NCBI RefSeq assembly: GCF_033097365.1
Contig: NZ_AP028461.1
Span: 11,559,501 to 11,623,500 of the forward strand
Reading direction: 5' to 3'
Length of the DNA: 64,000 bases
DNA from: Actinoplanes sichuanensis
GTDB taxonomy: Bacteria; Actinomycetota; Actinomycetes; Mycobacteriales; Micromonosporaceae
Shown one piece after another: positions 48,565-58,336 of this stretch. Numbering within the stretch: the stretch's first letter is position 1; each line of letters opens with the position of its first letter. The position numbers and the translations under genes were made by a program. The notes beneath the pieces were generated by a model. That model was not told the origin of the DNA, did not search any database, and saw only the letters and a program-made list of their open reading frames with translations.

Positions 48565-48721
48565 TCCGCGCAACTTATCCCCCGTGATGTGAACGTGACG
48601 TGTGCCGCATTCGTTATCTCCAGGTTGACCTATTAGACTCGCCGCCGTTCCATCCGGATTCGCATATCGCCGCGGCGCCCGCCCACCCGTTGCGCCGGCG
48701 GCTGACGGAAGGCCTTTTTTC

Positions 48722-49120
48722 GTGCGTGAGGCAAGCTATGCCCAAGCCGCCGGCGGCGGCGGTGATCTGTCGTTCTTCCTGATCATCGCGCTGTTCTTCG
48801 CCGTCTTCTACTTCTTCATGATCCGGCCGCAGCAGAAGCGGCGCCGTGAGGCTCAGGACATGCAGAATTCGCTCGGTCCGGGCGACCAGATCGTGACGAT
48901 CGGCGGCCTGCACGGCACCGTCACCGGCATGGCCGACGGCGAGGTCCTTCTGGAGATCTCGCCGGGTGTCGAGGTGCGATTCGCGCGTCCGGCCATCGCC
49001 CGGGTCGTCCAGAAGTCCGGCGAGGCCATCCCGGAGCCCGATGAAGTGCCCGGTGGTGACACGGCGACGGTGACCGACGGGCCGGAGAGCCCCGTCACCG
49101 AGACCCGTAAGCAGGACTGA
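48722..49120 (+). CDS. yajC: Preprotein translocase accessory subunit YajC
   Basis: 132 residues. A single membrane helix (FFLIIALFFAVFYFFMIRPQ) is followed by QQKRRREAQDMQNSLGPGDQ and IVTIGGLHGTVTGM, the YajC signature, and an acidic disordered tail. It associates with SecD and SecF at the translocon. GTG start. The preceding 157 bp contain a TAGACT -10-like hexamer at 48634-48639; no other start codon in this frame fits better. The secD gene follows after 141 bp. Confidence 0.93.
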   Translation: MREASYAQAAGGGGDLSFFLIIALFFAVFYFFMIRPQQKRRREAQDMQNSLGPGDQIVTIGGLHGTVTGMADGEVLLEISPGVEVRFARPAIARVVQKSGEAIPEPDEVPGGDTATVTDGPESPVTETRKQD

Positions 49121-49261
49121 CCCGCATTTCCCGTACGCACCGGCCGCGTTGAGGTTAGTAACGGGGCCGGTGCGTCAGCCCGCCGTTCGACAGTCGACGG
49201 CCGGTCACAGACAGATGGCGCCGCGCCGCCGCGCGGCCGAAACACAGGGAGACCAAAAGCC

Positions 49262-51166
49262 GTGGCACGACCACCACAGGGACAAATGCATCCTGGACGC
49301 CAACTCGGCGTGCTCGGTCTGGTCTTCGTCGTCCTCTATCTGCTCGTCTTCTTCGCCGCCGGCGCCTCGGGCAGCTGGAAGCAGCGCCTGGAGCCGAAGC
49401 TGGGCCTCGACCTGATCGGCGGCACGCAGGCGACCTACATCGCGTCGCAGCAGGGTGCTCCGCCGAACAAAGAGGACATGGAGACCGCCCGGGAGATCAT
49501 CGAACAGCGTGTCAACGCGCTCGGCGTCTCCGAGGCCGAGGTGGTCATCCAGAGCGACAACACCATCGTCGTCTCGCTCGCCGGTAAGGCCGAGGAGCAG
49601 CTGAAGAGCCTCGCTCAGGCCGCGAACATGCGGTTCCGGCTGTTGACCGCGGTGACCGGTGACGTCTCCTCGGTCGCGGTCGACCCGCCGAGCGCGGCCC
49701 CGAGCGCCCCGGCCAGCGGCGCCCCGGCCGCGTCCGGGTCGCCCTCGGTCAAGCCGTCGTCCGGCGCGCCGAAGGCCTCGACGGGCGGCCAGGGTGGCGG
49801 TGCCGAGGCGCCGAGCCCGAGTGTCACCCCGTCGGCCGAGCCGTCCGCGGCCGCCCCGTCGGCCTCGGCCGCCGCTCCGGCCCCGGTCACCGCGGACATC
49901 AAGGCCCAGCGTGAGGCCGTCGCCAAGAAGGTCGGAGCGGCCTGGGCCGCGGCCGAGAAGCTGACCGGGCCGGTGGACCTGACCACCGACCCGACGGCCG
50001 GCCTGCCGTTCAAGGCGTTCGCGTCGCTGACCGGTGCCGAGGTCAACGCGCTCGACCCGGCCATGCAGTTCAACGTGCCGACGATCAGCTGCAAGCAGCT
50101 CGACCAGCGGCCGAACGGCTCGATCGACGACGTCAACAGCACGGTGGTCGCCTGCTACAACGGCGCCAAGGTGCAGCTGGACAAGGCCGAGGTGGTCGGT
50201 GACGACATCAGCCAGGCCGCCCCGCAGCTGGACAGCACCACCGGCCAGTGGGTCGTCTCGCTCGACTTCAAGAGCGAGGGCCAGAAGAAGTGGGCCGAGC
50301 TGACCCGGAAGGCGTTCAACGCGGGCGCGACCGAGCCCTGCTACATCGCGGCGAGCGCGTTCGGGTCCTCCGGCGAGACGCACTGCTCGGTGGCCGTGGT
50401 CCTGGACAAGGAGGTCATCTCGGCCCCGCAGATCCAGGCCGTGCTGACCGGCCAGTCGCAGATCACCGGCGACTTCGACGCGGTGAGCGCCAAGAAGCTC
50501 GCCGACCAGCTCAACTTCGGTGCCATCCCGGTGACCTTCCAGGCCGGCCCGGCCCAGACGATCACCGCGACCGTCGGTGACCAGCAGCTGGAGGCGGGTC
50601 TGCTCGCCGCCGCGATCGGCCTCGGCCTGGTGGCGATCTACGCGTTCTTCTACTACCGCATGCTCGGCCTGGTGATCTTCCTGAGCCTGGGGCTCTCCGC
50701 CCTGCTCACCTTCGGCGCCCTGGTCTTCCTGGGCCGCTCGATCGGCTTCACCCTGACGCTGGCCGGTATCGTCGGCTTCATCGTCTCGCTCGGTGTGGCG
50801 GCGGACTCGTTCGTCATCTACTTCGAGCGACTGAAGGACGAGATCCACGAGGGCCGGAGCCCGCGCAGTGCGGTCCCGAGGGCGTGGCAGCGGGCCAAGC
50901 GCACGATCCTTTCGGCGAACGCCATCACGATCATGTGTGCCGTGGTTCTCTACATCGTGTCGATCGGCCAGGTGCAGGGGCTCGCCTTCGCGCTGGGTCT
51001 CTCGACCGTGCTCGACCTGCTCGTGGTGTTCCTGTTCCGGCACCCGATCATGACGGTTCTCGCCAGTACCAAGGCGTTCCTGTCGCCCAGGGTCAGCGGC
51101 CTCGGCCGCGTTCTGCGCAGCAGCCAGACCGAGGAGCCCGTCTCCTCGCGCGTGAAGGAGGCCTGA
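49262..51166 (+). CDS. secD: Protein translocase subunit SecD
   Basis: 634 residues. One N-terminal helix, a large exported domain (KLGLDLIGGTQATYIA, EIIEQRVNALGVSEAEVVIQ) and a cluster of five C-terminal helices ending GLVAIYAFFYYRMLG to VLDLLVVFLFRHPIMTVLA. An Ala/Pro/Ser-rich insertion of about 100 residues (roughly 145-220) lies inside the exported domain and is longer than in E. coli. SecDF uses the proton gradient to pull proteins out of the SecYEG channel. GTG after GGGAGA. Stop 1 bp before secF. Confidence 0.97.
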   Translation: MARPPQGQMHPGRQLGVLGLVFVVLYLLVFFAAGASGSWKQRLEPKLGLDLIGGTQATYIASQQGAPPNKEDMETAREIIEQRVNALGVSEAEVVIQSDNTIVVSLAGKAEEQLKSLAQAANMRFRLLTAVTGDVSSVAVDPPSAAPSAPASGAPAASGSPSVKPSSGAPKASTGGQGGGAEAPSPSVTPSAEPSAAAPSASAAAPAPVTADIKAQREAVAKKVGAAWAAAEKLTGPVDLTTDPTAGLPFKAFASLTGAEVNALDPAMQFNVPTISCKQLDQRPNGSIDDVNSTVVACYNGAKVQLDKAEVVGDDISQAAPQLDSTTGQWVVSLDFKSEGQKKWAELTRKAFNAGATEPCYIAASAFGSSGETHCSVAVVLDKEVISAPQIQAVLTGQSQITGDFDAVSAKKLADQLNFGAIPVTFQAGPAQTITATVGDQQLEAGLLAAAIGLGLVAIYAFFYYRMLGLVIFLSLGLSALLTFGALVFLGRSIGFTLTLAGIVGFIVSLGVAADSFVIYFERLKDEIHEGRSPRSAVPRAWQRAKRTILSANAITIMCAVVLYIVSIGQVQGLAFALGLSTVLDLLVVFLFRHPIMTVLASTKAFLSPRVSGLGRVLRSSQTEEPVSSRVKEA

Positions 51167-51167
51167 C

Positions 51168-52340
51168 ATGGCCAATTCCTCGAGTCTCGCCAACCGCCTG
51201 TACCGGGGCGAGGCGAACATCAACATCGTGGGCCGCCGCAAGATGTGGTTCACGATCGCCGGCGTGCTGGTGCTGATCGCCATCGGCAGCTTCTTCATCC
51301 GCACCTTCCACCTGGGCATCGAGTTCGCCGGTGGCAGTGAGTTCTCGGTGCCGGCCCAGGTCGCGGGCAAGACCATCACCCAGGACGCGGTGTACGACGC
51401 GGTCCGCACCGCGGTCCACGCGGTGGAGCCGAACGCTCAGGTCAACGCCGCGCAGCAGGTCGGCGCGGGCGCGGAGGCCAACTTCAAGGTCCGGTCGGCG
51501 GCGCTGACCGCGACCGAGATGAGCGACGTCAAGCAGGCCATCGCGACCGACCTCGGTGTCGCCGAGAGCGACATCAGTGACCAGCAGGTCTCCTCGGCCT
51601 GGGGTGGCGCGGTCATCAACAAGGCCCTGCTGGGTCTGGCCATCTTCCTGGTGCTGGTGACCGCCTACCTGGTGGTCAGCTTCGAGTGGCGGATGGCCGC
51701 GGCGGCGCTCGCCTCCCTGGTGCTCGACCTGCTGATCACCGCCGGGGTGTACTCGCTGGTCGGGTTCGAGGTCACGCCGTACACCGTGATCGGCTTCCTG
51801 ACGATCCTCGGTTATGCGCTGTATGACGTGGTCGTGGTCTTCGACAAGGTCCGGGAGAACACCCGCGGCATCACCGCGGGCAGCACCCGGACCTACGCCG
51901 AGGCGACCAACCTGGCCGTCAACCAGACCCTGATGCGTTCGCTGAACACCGGTCTGGTGGCGCTGCTGCCGGTCGGTGGCGTGCTGTTCATCGGTGCCGG
52001 TCTGCTCGGCGCGGGCACGCTGAAGGACCTCGGTCTGGTGCTCTTCGTCGGCATGGGCGTCGGTGTCATCTCGTCGATCGTGTTCGCCGCTCCGGTGCTC
52101 AGCTACCTGAAGGACCAGGAGCCGAAGATCAAGAGCCACAACGCCCGGGTGCTGGCCCGCCGGGCGCAGCGCTCCGACGACGTGGCAGCGGGCGGCGAGC
52201 GTACCCGCTCGGGCAACCGCACCGCTTCGGACGAGGTGCCGGCGTTCGCCGGCGGCACCACTCCGCGGCCGGGCGCCCGCCCGGTGGCCAAGCGTCAGGG
52301 CGGCGGGGCCGGCAACCGGCCCGGCGGCAAGCGTCGCTGA
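51168..52340 (+). CDS. secF: Protein translocase subunit SecF
   Basis: 390 residues. N-terminal helix (WFTIAGVLVLIAIGSFFI), exported domain (GIEFAGGSEFSVPAQ) and five C-terminal helices with the conserved YTVIGFLTILGYALYDVVVV and VFDKVRENTRG. The cytosolic tail of about 70 residues is Arg- and Gly-rich (RPGGKRR) and may touch ribosomes or lipids. Translated with secD (stop and start separated by one base). A strong terminator follows. Confidence 0.97.
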   Translation: MANSSSLANRLYRGEANINIVGRRKMWFTIAGVLVLIAIGSFFIRTFHLGIEFAGGSEFSVPAQVAGKTITQDAVYDAVRTAVHAVEPNAQVNAAQQVGAGAEANFKVRSAALTATEMSDVKQAIATDLGVAESDISDQQVSSAWGGAVINKALLGLAIFLVLVTAYLVVSFEWRMAAAALASLVLDLLITAGVYSLVGFEVTPYTVIGFLTILGYALYDVVVVFDKVRENTRGITAGSTRTYAEATNLAVNQTLMRSLNTGLVALLPVGGVLFIGAGLLGAGTLKDLGLVLFVGMGVGVISSIVFAAPVLSYLKDQEPKIKSHNARVLARRAQRSDDVAAGGERTRSGNRTASDEVPAFAGGTTPRPGARPVAKRQGGGAGNRPGGKRR

Positions 52341-52356
52341 TCCTGGAGTACGGACT

Positions 52357-52389
52357 ACGGCCCGCCACCCCATCGGGGTGGCGGGCCGT
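52357..52389. terminator. Terminator after secF
   Basis: Perfect 15-bp arms (52357-52371 and 52375-52389) with a 3-nt loop, 17 bp after the secF stop, followed by TCC rather than a T run. Confidence 0.85.
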
Positions 52390-52394
52390 TCCAC

Positions 52395-52400
52395 TAGGCT
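52395..52400 (+). promoter_or_regulatory. -10 hexamer of apt
   Basis: TAGGCT, 7 nt before the GTG at 52408. The -35 position falls within the secF terminator hairpin, as at the HIT gene. Confidence 0.6.
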
Positions 52401-52407
52401 GGCCGCC

Positions 52408-52962
52408 GTGAGTAGCGAGATGACCGGCGACAGCGGCCCGGAGATGGCGGCCCTGGTCGCCGGAGGCACGGTCGACGTGCCGGATTTCCCGAAACCGGGC
52501 ATCGTCTTCAAGGACCTGATGCCGTTCTTCGGTGACGGGCCCACGTTCCGCAAGGTGATCGACGGCATCGTCGCGCACTGGGGGGCCGGGTCTTTCGACG
52601 TGGTGGCCGGGGTCGAGGCGCGCGGTTTCGTGATGGCGGCGGCGATCGCGTATGCGACCGGCACCGGTGTGGTCCCGGTGCGCAAGGCCGGCAAACTGCC
52701 ACGACCGGCCTTCTCCGCGTCGTACGGGTTGGAGTATGGCGAGGCCACCCTGGAGGTCAGCGAGGGCGCGTTCGTGCCCGGACAGCGCGTTCTGGTGGTC
52801 GACGACGTCCTCGCGACGGGCGGCACCGCGGGTGCGACCATGGACCTGGTCGAGCGGGCCGGTGGCGTGGTGGCCGGCTTCACCGTGCTGATGGAGCTCG
52901 GCTTCCTGGACGGTCGGGAGCGGCTCAGCCCCCGCAAGGTACACGCGCTGTTGACCGTTTGA
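52408..52962 (+). CDS. apt: Adenine phosphoribosyltransferase
   Basis: 184 residues, type I phosphoribosyltransferase. Adenine-binding VEARGFVMAAAIAYA and the PRPP loop VLVVDDVLATGGTAGA are complete; PDFPKPGIVFKDLMPFF is the Apt N-terminal motif. It converts adenine and PRPP to AMP. The GTG at 52408 fits the leaderless promoter; an ATG four codons later is an alternative. It precedes rel in the conserved secF-apt-rel order. Confidence 0.96.
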   Translation: MSSEMTGDSGPEMAALVAGGTVDVPDFPKPGIVFKDLMPFFGDGPTFRKVIDGIVAHWGAGSFDVVAGVEARGFVMAAAIAYATGTGVVPVRKAGKLPRPAFSASYGLEYGEATLEVSEGAFVPGQRVLVVDDVLATGGTAGATMDLVERAGGVVAGFTVLMELGFLDGRERLSPRKVHALLTV

Positions 52963-53095
52963 TCCGTCTTCGATGCTATTCGCCCGCTCGGGCCTGCTTA
53001 TTCGTAGGTTCGGCCGGGGTATTCGGTGAGGCGGTGCGGGTAGGATGGGCGTTCCGAACAGACCAGATGATCCCGGCGAACGTGTGAGGAGGCCG

Positions 53096-55492
53096 GTGTC
53101 CAGCGACGTCGCCCCTCCGGCGGAGGGCACGGTGCAACCGACCCAGAGTCCGGGCGAGAGCCCGACTGGCGATCCTGAGACCACCCAGCCACTCGCGCCC
53201 GCGGATGAGCCCGGCAGCGGCTTCGCCGGCCTGGCGAGCGCACCCACCGGGCGGCGGGTCCGCGCCCGTCTCGCCCGTTTCAATGCGCCGTGGCAGAGCA
53301 CGCAGGTCAGTGAGGTCCTGGAGCCGCTGATCGCGACGCATCGGGCCAGCCATCCCAAGGCCGACGGTCGGGCGCTGCAGAAGGCGTTCGATGTCGCGGC
53401 CAGGTGGCATTCCGGGCAGTATCGGAAGTCCGGCGATCCGTACATCACGCATCCGCTGGCGGTCGCGACGATCCTGGCCAACCTCGGCATGGACACCACG
53501 ACCCTGGTGGCGGCGCTGCTGCACGACACCATCGAGGACACCGACTACTCGCTGGAGAGCATGCGCAACGACTTCGGTGCCGAGGTGGCGCTGCTGGTCG
53601 ACGGCGTGACGAAACTCGACCGGGTCAAGCTCGGTGACGCCGCCAAGGCGGAGACGATCCGCAAGATGGTCGTCGCCATGGCCAAGGACCCGCGCGTCCT
53701 GGTGATCAAGCTGGCCGACCGGCTGCACAACATGCGCACCCTGACCTTCCTGCCTCGCGCCAAGCAGGAGCAGAAGGCCAAGGAGACGCTGGAGATCCTG
53801 GCCCCGCTGGCCCACCGCCTCGGTATGAACACGATCAAGTGGGAGCTGGAGGACCTGGCTTTCGGCACCCTGTTCCCCAAGCGGTTCGAGGAGATCAACC
53901 GCCTGATCGGGGAGCACCAGCCGCAGCGTGAGGCGCTGCTGCGCCAGGTGACCAACCGGGTCCAGCTCGACCTGAAATCGGCGAAGATCAAGGCCGAGGT
54001 GACCGGCCGTCCCAAGCACCTCTACTCGATCTATCAGAAGATGATCGTGCGGGGTCGCGACTTCAACGACATCTACGACCTGGTCGGCGTCCGTATCCTG
54101 GTCGACACGGTCCGTGACTGCTATGCCGCGCTGGGTGTCATCCACGCGAACTGGCAGCCGGTGCCGGGCCGGTTCAAGGACTACATCGCGATGCCGAAGT
54201 TCAATATGTACCAGTCGCTGCACACCACGGTGATCGGTCCGACCGGCAAGCCGGTCGAGATGCAGATCAGGACCTTCGCCATGCACCGTACGGCGGAGTT
54301 CGGCATCGCCGCGCACTGGAAGTACAAGGAGCAGAAGGGCGCGACGATCGTCGGCCCGCCGGCGCACATCGACGAGATGACCTGGCTGCGGCAGCTGCTG
54401 GACTGGCAGCGGGAGGCGAGTGACCCGTCCGAGTTCCTGGACGCGTTGCGGTTCGACCTGTCCAGCCAGGAGGTCTACGTCTTCACGCCGAAGGGTGACG
54501 TGATCCCGCTGCCGACCGGCTCGACGCCTGTCGACTTCGCCTACGCGGTGCACACCGAGGTCGGGCACAAGTGCATCGGCGCGCGGGTCAACGGCAAGCT
54601 GGTGCCGCTGGAGTCGCCGCTGTCGAACGGCGATGTGATCGAGATCTTCACGTCGAAGTCGGCTACCGCCGGTCCCACGCAGGACTGGCTCGGTTTCGTG
54701 AAGAGCCCGCGCGCCCGGACGAAGATCAGGCAGTTCTTCAACAAGGAGCGCCGCGAGGAGGCGATCGAGGACGGCAAGGAGGCGATCGTCAAGGCGATGC
54801 GTAAGCAGGGCCTGCCCCTGCAGCGCATGCTGACGAGCGAAAACCTCATGACGATCGCCCGCGACCTGCACCTGCCGGATGTGGCGTCGCTCTATGCCGC
54901 AGTCGGCGAGAGCGCCGTCTCCGCCCAGTCGGTGGTGCAGAAACTCGTCGCCGGGTTCGGTGGCGAGGAGGGCGCGGTCGAGGACATCGCCGAGACCGCC
55001 GTCGCGACCCGCCCGCCGCGTAACCGCAGTTCCGCGCAGGACCCGGGTGTGGTGGTGAAGGGCGTCTCGGACGTCTGGGTCAAACTGGCCCGCTGCTGCA
55101 CCCCGGTGCCCGGCGACGCGGTCTTCGGGTTCGTCACCCGCTCCGGTGGGGTGAGCGTGCACCGGGAGGACTGTGCGAACGCTCAGGACCTGCGTGACCA
55201 GTCCGAGCGGGTGGTCGAGGTCAGCTGGAAACCGACGTCGGCGTCCACCTTCCTGGTGGCCATCCAGGTGGAAGCGCTCGACCGGCACAAGTTGCTGGCC
55301 GACGTGACCCGGGTGCTGTCCGAGGAGCGGGTGAACATCCTGTCCGCGACGGTCACCACCACCCGGGACCGGGTGGCGGTGAGTCGGTTCACCTTCGAGA
55401 TGGCCGACCCGAAACACCTGGGTCACCTGGTCGCCGCGGTCCGCAAGGTGGACGGCGTCTTCGACGCCTATCGGGTCACCTCCGGCGCCTGA
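53096..55492 (+). CDS. rel: Bifunctional (p)ppGpp synthetase/hydrolase Rel
   Basis: 798 residues. The HD hydrolase domain keeps LLHDTIEDT (HD at 143-144) and is expected to be active. The synthetase domain carries the RFKD form of the RxKD motif ([20 protein letters not shown]), typical of bifunctional enzymes that use Mg. TGS ([19 protein letters not shown]), zinc-finger ([10 protein letters not shown]) and ACT domains follow. It makes and destroys the starvation alarmone; uncharged tRNA on the ribosome triggers synthesis. The GTG at 53096 is chosen for its GAGGAGG ribosome site; an ATG 51 bp upstream is alternative. Last two codons and stop lie in a 21-bp repeat. Confidence 0.97.
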   Translation: MSSDVAPPAEGTVQPTQSPGESPTGDPETTQPLAPADEPGSGFAGLASAPTGRRVRARLARFNAPWQSTQVSEVLEPLIATHRASHPKADGRALQKAFDVAARWHSGQYRKSGDPYITHPLAVATILANLGMDTTTLVAALLHDTIEDTDYSLESMRNDFGAEVALLVDGVTKLDRVKLGDAAKAETIRKMVVAMAKDPRVLVIKLADRLHNMRTLTFLPRAKQEQKAKETLEILAPLAHRLGMNTIKWELEDLAFGTLFPKRFEEINRLIGEHQPQREALLRQVTNRVQLDLKSAKIKAEVTGRPKHLYSIYQKMIVRGRDFNDIYDLVGVRILVDTVRDCYAALGVIHANWQPVPGRFKDYIAMPKFNMYQSLHTTVIGPTGKPVEMQIRTFAMHRTAEFGIAAHWKYKEQKGATIVGPPAHIDEMTWLRQLLDWQREASDPSEFLDALRFDLSSQEVYVFTPKGDVIPLPTGSTPVDFAYAVHTEVGHKCIGARVNGKLVPLESPLSNGDVIEIFTSKSATAGPTQDWLGFVKSPRARTKIRQFFNKERREEAIEDGKEAIVKAMRKQGLPLQRMLTSENLMTIARDLHLPDVASLYAAVGESAVSAQSVVQKLVAGFGGEEGAVEDIAETAVATRPPRNRSSAQDPGVVVKGVSDVWVKLARCCTPVPGDAVFGFVTRSGGVSVHREDCANAQDLRDQSERVVEVSWKPTSASTFLVAIQVEALDRHKLLADVTRVLSEERVNILSATVTTTRDRVAVSRFTFEMADPKHLGHLVAAVRKVDGVFDAYRVTSGA

Positions 55493-55524
55493 CGAAACGA
55501 GAACGGCGCCTGACGAAACGAGAA
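55483..55524 (+). repeat. 21-bp perfect tandem duplication straddling the rel stop codon
   Basis: 55483-55503 and 55504-55524 are identical. The first copy contains the last codons Gly-Ala and the TGA; the second repeats them in the same frame, giving a second in-frame stop 21 bp later. Confidence 0.97.
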
Positions 55525-55560
55525 ACGGCGGGCCCTCCGGATCGGAGGGCCCGCCGTTTT
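55523..55560. terminator. Strong bidirectional terminator after rel
   Basis: 17-bp perfect arms (55523-55539 and 55543-55559) with a 3-nt loop; the hairpin is flanked by AAA on the left and TTTT on the right, so it can end rel and the opposing cyclophilin transcript. Confidence 0.92.
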
Positions 55561-55630
55561 CATGTCGGAAAACGATCGGGCCGGCGCCGAGGTGGGAACC
55601 TCGATGCCGGCCCGGGATGCGCTGCGAAGA

Positions 55631-56542
55631 TCAGGCCGCGGCGAGTGTCATCGTCTTGATCAGGACCTCGGTCTTCGGGCGGCCACCACCGGGCGACGGC
55701 TCGAAGGCGCCGTCGTCGCCGGCCTTGACCACGTTGCGGACGATGTCCAGGCCCTTGTTGATGGTGCCGAGCAGCGTGTAATTCGCCGGGAGCACGGTGT
55801 CTTCGGAGCAGATGAAGAACTGGCTGCCGGTGCTGCCGGGCTGACCGGTGTTGGCCATCGCGATCGAGCCCGCCGGGTACGGCTTCTTCTCGTCGGTCGG
55901 CAGGTTCTCCTCGACCATGGTGTAGCTCGGCCCGCCGGTGCCGTCGGTGTCGCGGTAGCCCTCGCCGGTGGCGAACGGGTCGCCGCACTGGAGGACCTTG
56001 AAGCCGTCCTTGTTGACCAGGCGGTGGCACTTGGTGTTGTCGAGGAACTTCTTCTCGGCCAGGTGCTTGAAGCTCGCGCCGGTGCACGGGGCCTTGCTCA
56101 GGTCGATGTCGGCCGAGATGGCACCGAGGTTGGTCTCGAAGGTCAGGGTCGACTTGCCGGTGTTCGGCACGTTGACCGGCGGGAGACCGACGTCCTTGAC
56201 CTTGCCGCCGCCCGACTCGTCAGCCGGCGTCCAGACGCAGTTGACCGTGCCGGGGCCGGCCGGCGGCACGTTCGCCGCGGGGTCGGCGCTGGCCGAGGAG
56301 TCCGGAGCGGCCGCCTCGGTGGTCTTGTCGTCCTTCATCGCCTGGACGACGAAGAAGGCCGCGCCGGCGATGACGACGACCGCGAGGGCCGAGCCGATGA
56401 TCGCCTGCCGCTGCCGGCGCTTACGAGCGGCCGAGGCGCGCTCGGCCATCTCCTTCTCGAGCCGGGCCCGCGCCGCCGCGCGCTGCCGGTCCTTGGTCGA
56501 CGACACGGTCTCCTCCATGCTGCTGTCTCTACCTTCGCTCAC
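55631..56542 (-). CDS. Membrane-anchored cyclophilin-type peptidyl-prolyl isomerase
   Basis: 303 residues. A charged N-terminus (TKDRQRAAARARLEKEMAER) precedes one membrane helix (IIGSALAVVVIAGAAFFVVQ), then an exported linker and a cyclophilin domain. Catalytic residues are kept: Arg in NTKCHRLVNKDG, Gln in KVLQCGDP and the hydrophobic pocket GSQFFICSED. It should catalyse proline isomerisation of exported proteins at the outer membrane face. GTG at 56542 overlaps the stop of the upstream paralogue (GTGA); an ATG at 56518 is an alternative. Confidence 0.92.
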   Translation of the reverse strand: MSEGRDSSMEETVSSTKDRQRAAARARLEKEMAERASAARKRRQRQAIIGSALAVVVIAGAAFFVVQAMKDDKTTEAAAPDSSASADPAANVPPAGPGTVNCVWTPADESGGGKVKDVGLPPVNVPNTGKSTLTFETNLGAISADIDLSKAPCTGASFKHLAEKKFLDNTKCHRLVNKDGFKVLQCGDPFATGEGYRDTDGTGGPSYTMVEENLPTDEKKPYPAGSIAMANTGQPGSTGSQFFICSEDTVLPANYTLLGTINKGLDIVRNVVKAGDDGAFEPSPGGGRPKTEVLIKTMTLAAA

Positions 56543-57423
56543 GACTGGGCGCCTGTTGAGGGAGCGACACTGGCGGCAGCGGACGGGGCCGTGCCGGTGG
56601 CCGCCGCGCCGACGGTCAGGGTCTTGATGGTGATCTTGTCTTTGGGCTTGACCTTGTCACCGGAGCTGTTCTCGACCGTCGGGACCTTGGCGATCGCGTC
56701 CAGGGTGTCGAGACCGCTGGTGACCTTGCCGAGGATCGAGTACTGCGGGTCGGCGGTGGCGAAATCCTTGTGGAAGATCAGGAACTGGCTGCCGTTGACA
56801 CCCTTGGGGTTGCCGACCACGGCGACGGTGCCCTTGGGGTAGAGCACGGTCGCGGCGGGAGCCGTCGAGGCGCTCGGCTCCGGGGTGGGTGCGGCCGGCG
56901 GGTTCTCGTCGTAGTAGCTGTAGGTCGGCCCGCCCTGGCCGGTGCCGCTCGGGTCACCGCAGCGCAGCGCGCCCTCGGTGGTGAGCTCGTGGCACTCGGT
57001 GTTGTCGAAGAACTGCTTGCCCGCCAGGTACGAGAAGCTGGCCGCGGTGCACTTCGAGGCGGCCACATCGATGTCGACCACGATCGGGACACCCTTGTCG
57101 GTGCTGATCGTCATGGTCTCGGTGCCGGACTCGGGCAGGCCGGTGGTCGGCGGGGTGCCGACCTCCTTGAGGTCGGCGTTGCTCTCCACGCTCAGCGGCG
57201 TCCAGAGGCACTGGTCGAGGGCGCTGGTGTCGGTGGTCGCCTCGTCGCTGTCGAAGGCACCGCCGATCCAGGCACCGCCGGCGGCGATGAGCAGGACCGC
57301 GAGGGTGGTGCCGACGCCCGCCGAGACCCGGCGACGGCGGCGCTCGCGCTCAGCCCGGCGGGCCTGCTGCCGGTCGAATTTGGCCCGCGCGAGCTTGCGC
57401 TGCCGGTCCTTGCTGGAAGCCAC
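56539..57423 (-). CDS. Membrane-anchored cyclophilin-like protein lacking catalytic Arg and Gln
   Basis: 294 residues, paralogue of the following gene with the same plan: basic N-terminus (ASSKDRQRKLARAKFDRQQA), one membrane helix (VSAGVGTTLAVLLIAAGGAW), linker, cyclophilin domain. The catalytic Arg is replaced by Glu (NTECHELTTEG) and the active-site Gln by Arg (GALRCGDP); the pocket reads GSQFLIFHKD. Isomerase activity is therefore doubtful, and a binding or chaperone role is more likely. The GTG at 57423 follows GGAAGGA; a GTG ten codons earlier is less likely. Coupled to the active paralogue. Confidence 0.9.
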   Translation of the reverse strand: MASSKDRQRKLARAKFDRQQARRAERERRRRRVSAGVGTTLAVLLIAAGGAWIGGAFDSDEATTDTSALDQCLWTPLSVESNADLKEVGTPPTTGLPESGTETMTISTDKGVPIVVDIDVAASKCTAASFSYLAGKQFFDNTECHELTTEGALRCGDPSGTGQGGPTYSYYDENPPAAPTPEPSASTAPAATVLYPKGTVAVVGNPKGVNGSQFLIFHKDFATADPQYSILGKVTSGLDTLDAIAKVPTVENSSGDKVKPKDKITIKTLTVGAAATGTAPSAAASVAPSTGAQS

Positions 57424-57613
57424 CGAACGCTGTCCTTCCCTGCCTGGGATCACAGGAACGCCTGCCCGGAATCACAGGAGCACCTCTACATGTCAAGGGG
57501 TGCGGCACGCCACACGCCCGCAAGAGTGTACGGGTACCTCCTGAGAAAGTGGCGTGCGCCCGCCCGGCTACTCTCGTTACGATTCGCACCCAGATTCCTG
57601 AGAGGCAACCACC

Positions 57614-58312
57614 GTGCTCGTCACCGGCTTTCCGGCCCAGGCCTTCGGCACCAACTGTTATGTGGTCGCCGCCGGTCCGGGGGAGCAGTGTCTGGTGGTC
57701 GACCCGGGCATCGGGGTGCTCGACCAGCTCGAGGAGACCCTGGCGAAGCACCGGCTGTCGCCGGCCGCGGTCCTGCTCACGCACGGGCACCTGGACCACA
57801 CCTTCTCGGTGGCGCCGGTCTGCGGCGCGCGGGGCATCACCGCCTATGTGCACCCCGCCGACCGGGAGATGCTGGCCGACCCGGCCAAGGGCCTGAGTGC
57901 CGATCTGACCTCGATGTTCGGCGGGCGCCTGCCCTACACCGAGCCGGCGGACGTGGCCGAGCTGACCGACGGCGCGGTCCTGACGATCGCGGGCATCGAG
58001 GTGACCGTCGACCATGCGCCCGGCCATACCGGCGGGTCGGTGCTGTTCCGCCTGCCCGGAGCGAACTCCTCCTGGGACGCGGAGGAGATCTGTCTCTCTG
58101 GAGACGTGCTCTTCGCGGGCTCGATCGGACGCACCGACCTGCCGGGTGGCAGCACCCCGACGATGATGGCCAGTCTGCGGGACAAGGTCCTGCCGCTGGC
58201 CGACGAGACCGTCGTGCTGCCCGGCCACGGACCGGCCACCACCATCGGCCGTGAGCGCGCGTCGAACCCGTACCTGCGGGATCTGATCGCCGCGCCCGGT
58301 CGCTTCCTGTAG
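57614..58312 (+). CDS. Glyoxalase-II-like metallo-beta-lactamase-fold hydrolase
   Basis: 232 residues. Metal-binding motifs THGHLDHTFSV, HAPGHTGGSVLF, CLSGDVLFAGSIGRTDLPGG and LPGHGPATTIGRERASNPYL are complete and match the YcbL-type single-domain glyoxalase-II group usually found between rel and hisS in actinobacteria. It probably hydrolyses thioesters such as S-lactoyl derivatives, perhaps of mycothiol. GTG start after GAGAGGC. The hisS gene begins 24 bp after its stop, so they form an operon. Confidence 0.93.
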   Translation: MLVTGFPAQAFGTNCYVVAAGPGEQCLVVDPGIGVLDQLEETLAKHRLSPAAVLLTHGHLDHTFSVAPVCGARGITAYVHPADREMLADPAKGLSADLTSMFGGRLPYTEPADVAELTDGAVLTIAGIEVTVDHAPGHTGGSVLFRLPGANSSWDAEEICLSGDVLFAGSIGRTDLPGGSTPTMMASLRDKVLPLADETVVLPGHGPATTIGRERASNPYLRDLIAAPGRFL

Positions 58313-58336
58313 TCGTTCCCGGTAGGAGAGACCCCA

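Noticed and set aside
48600..48782. A 60-codon plus-strand frame between ruvB and yajC.
   Set aside because: No ribosome site or family sequence, overlaps the yajC start in another frame.
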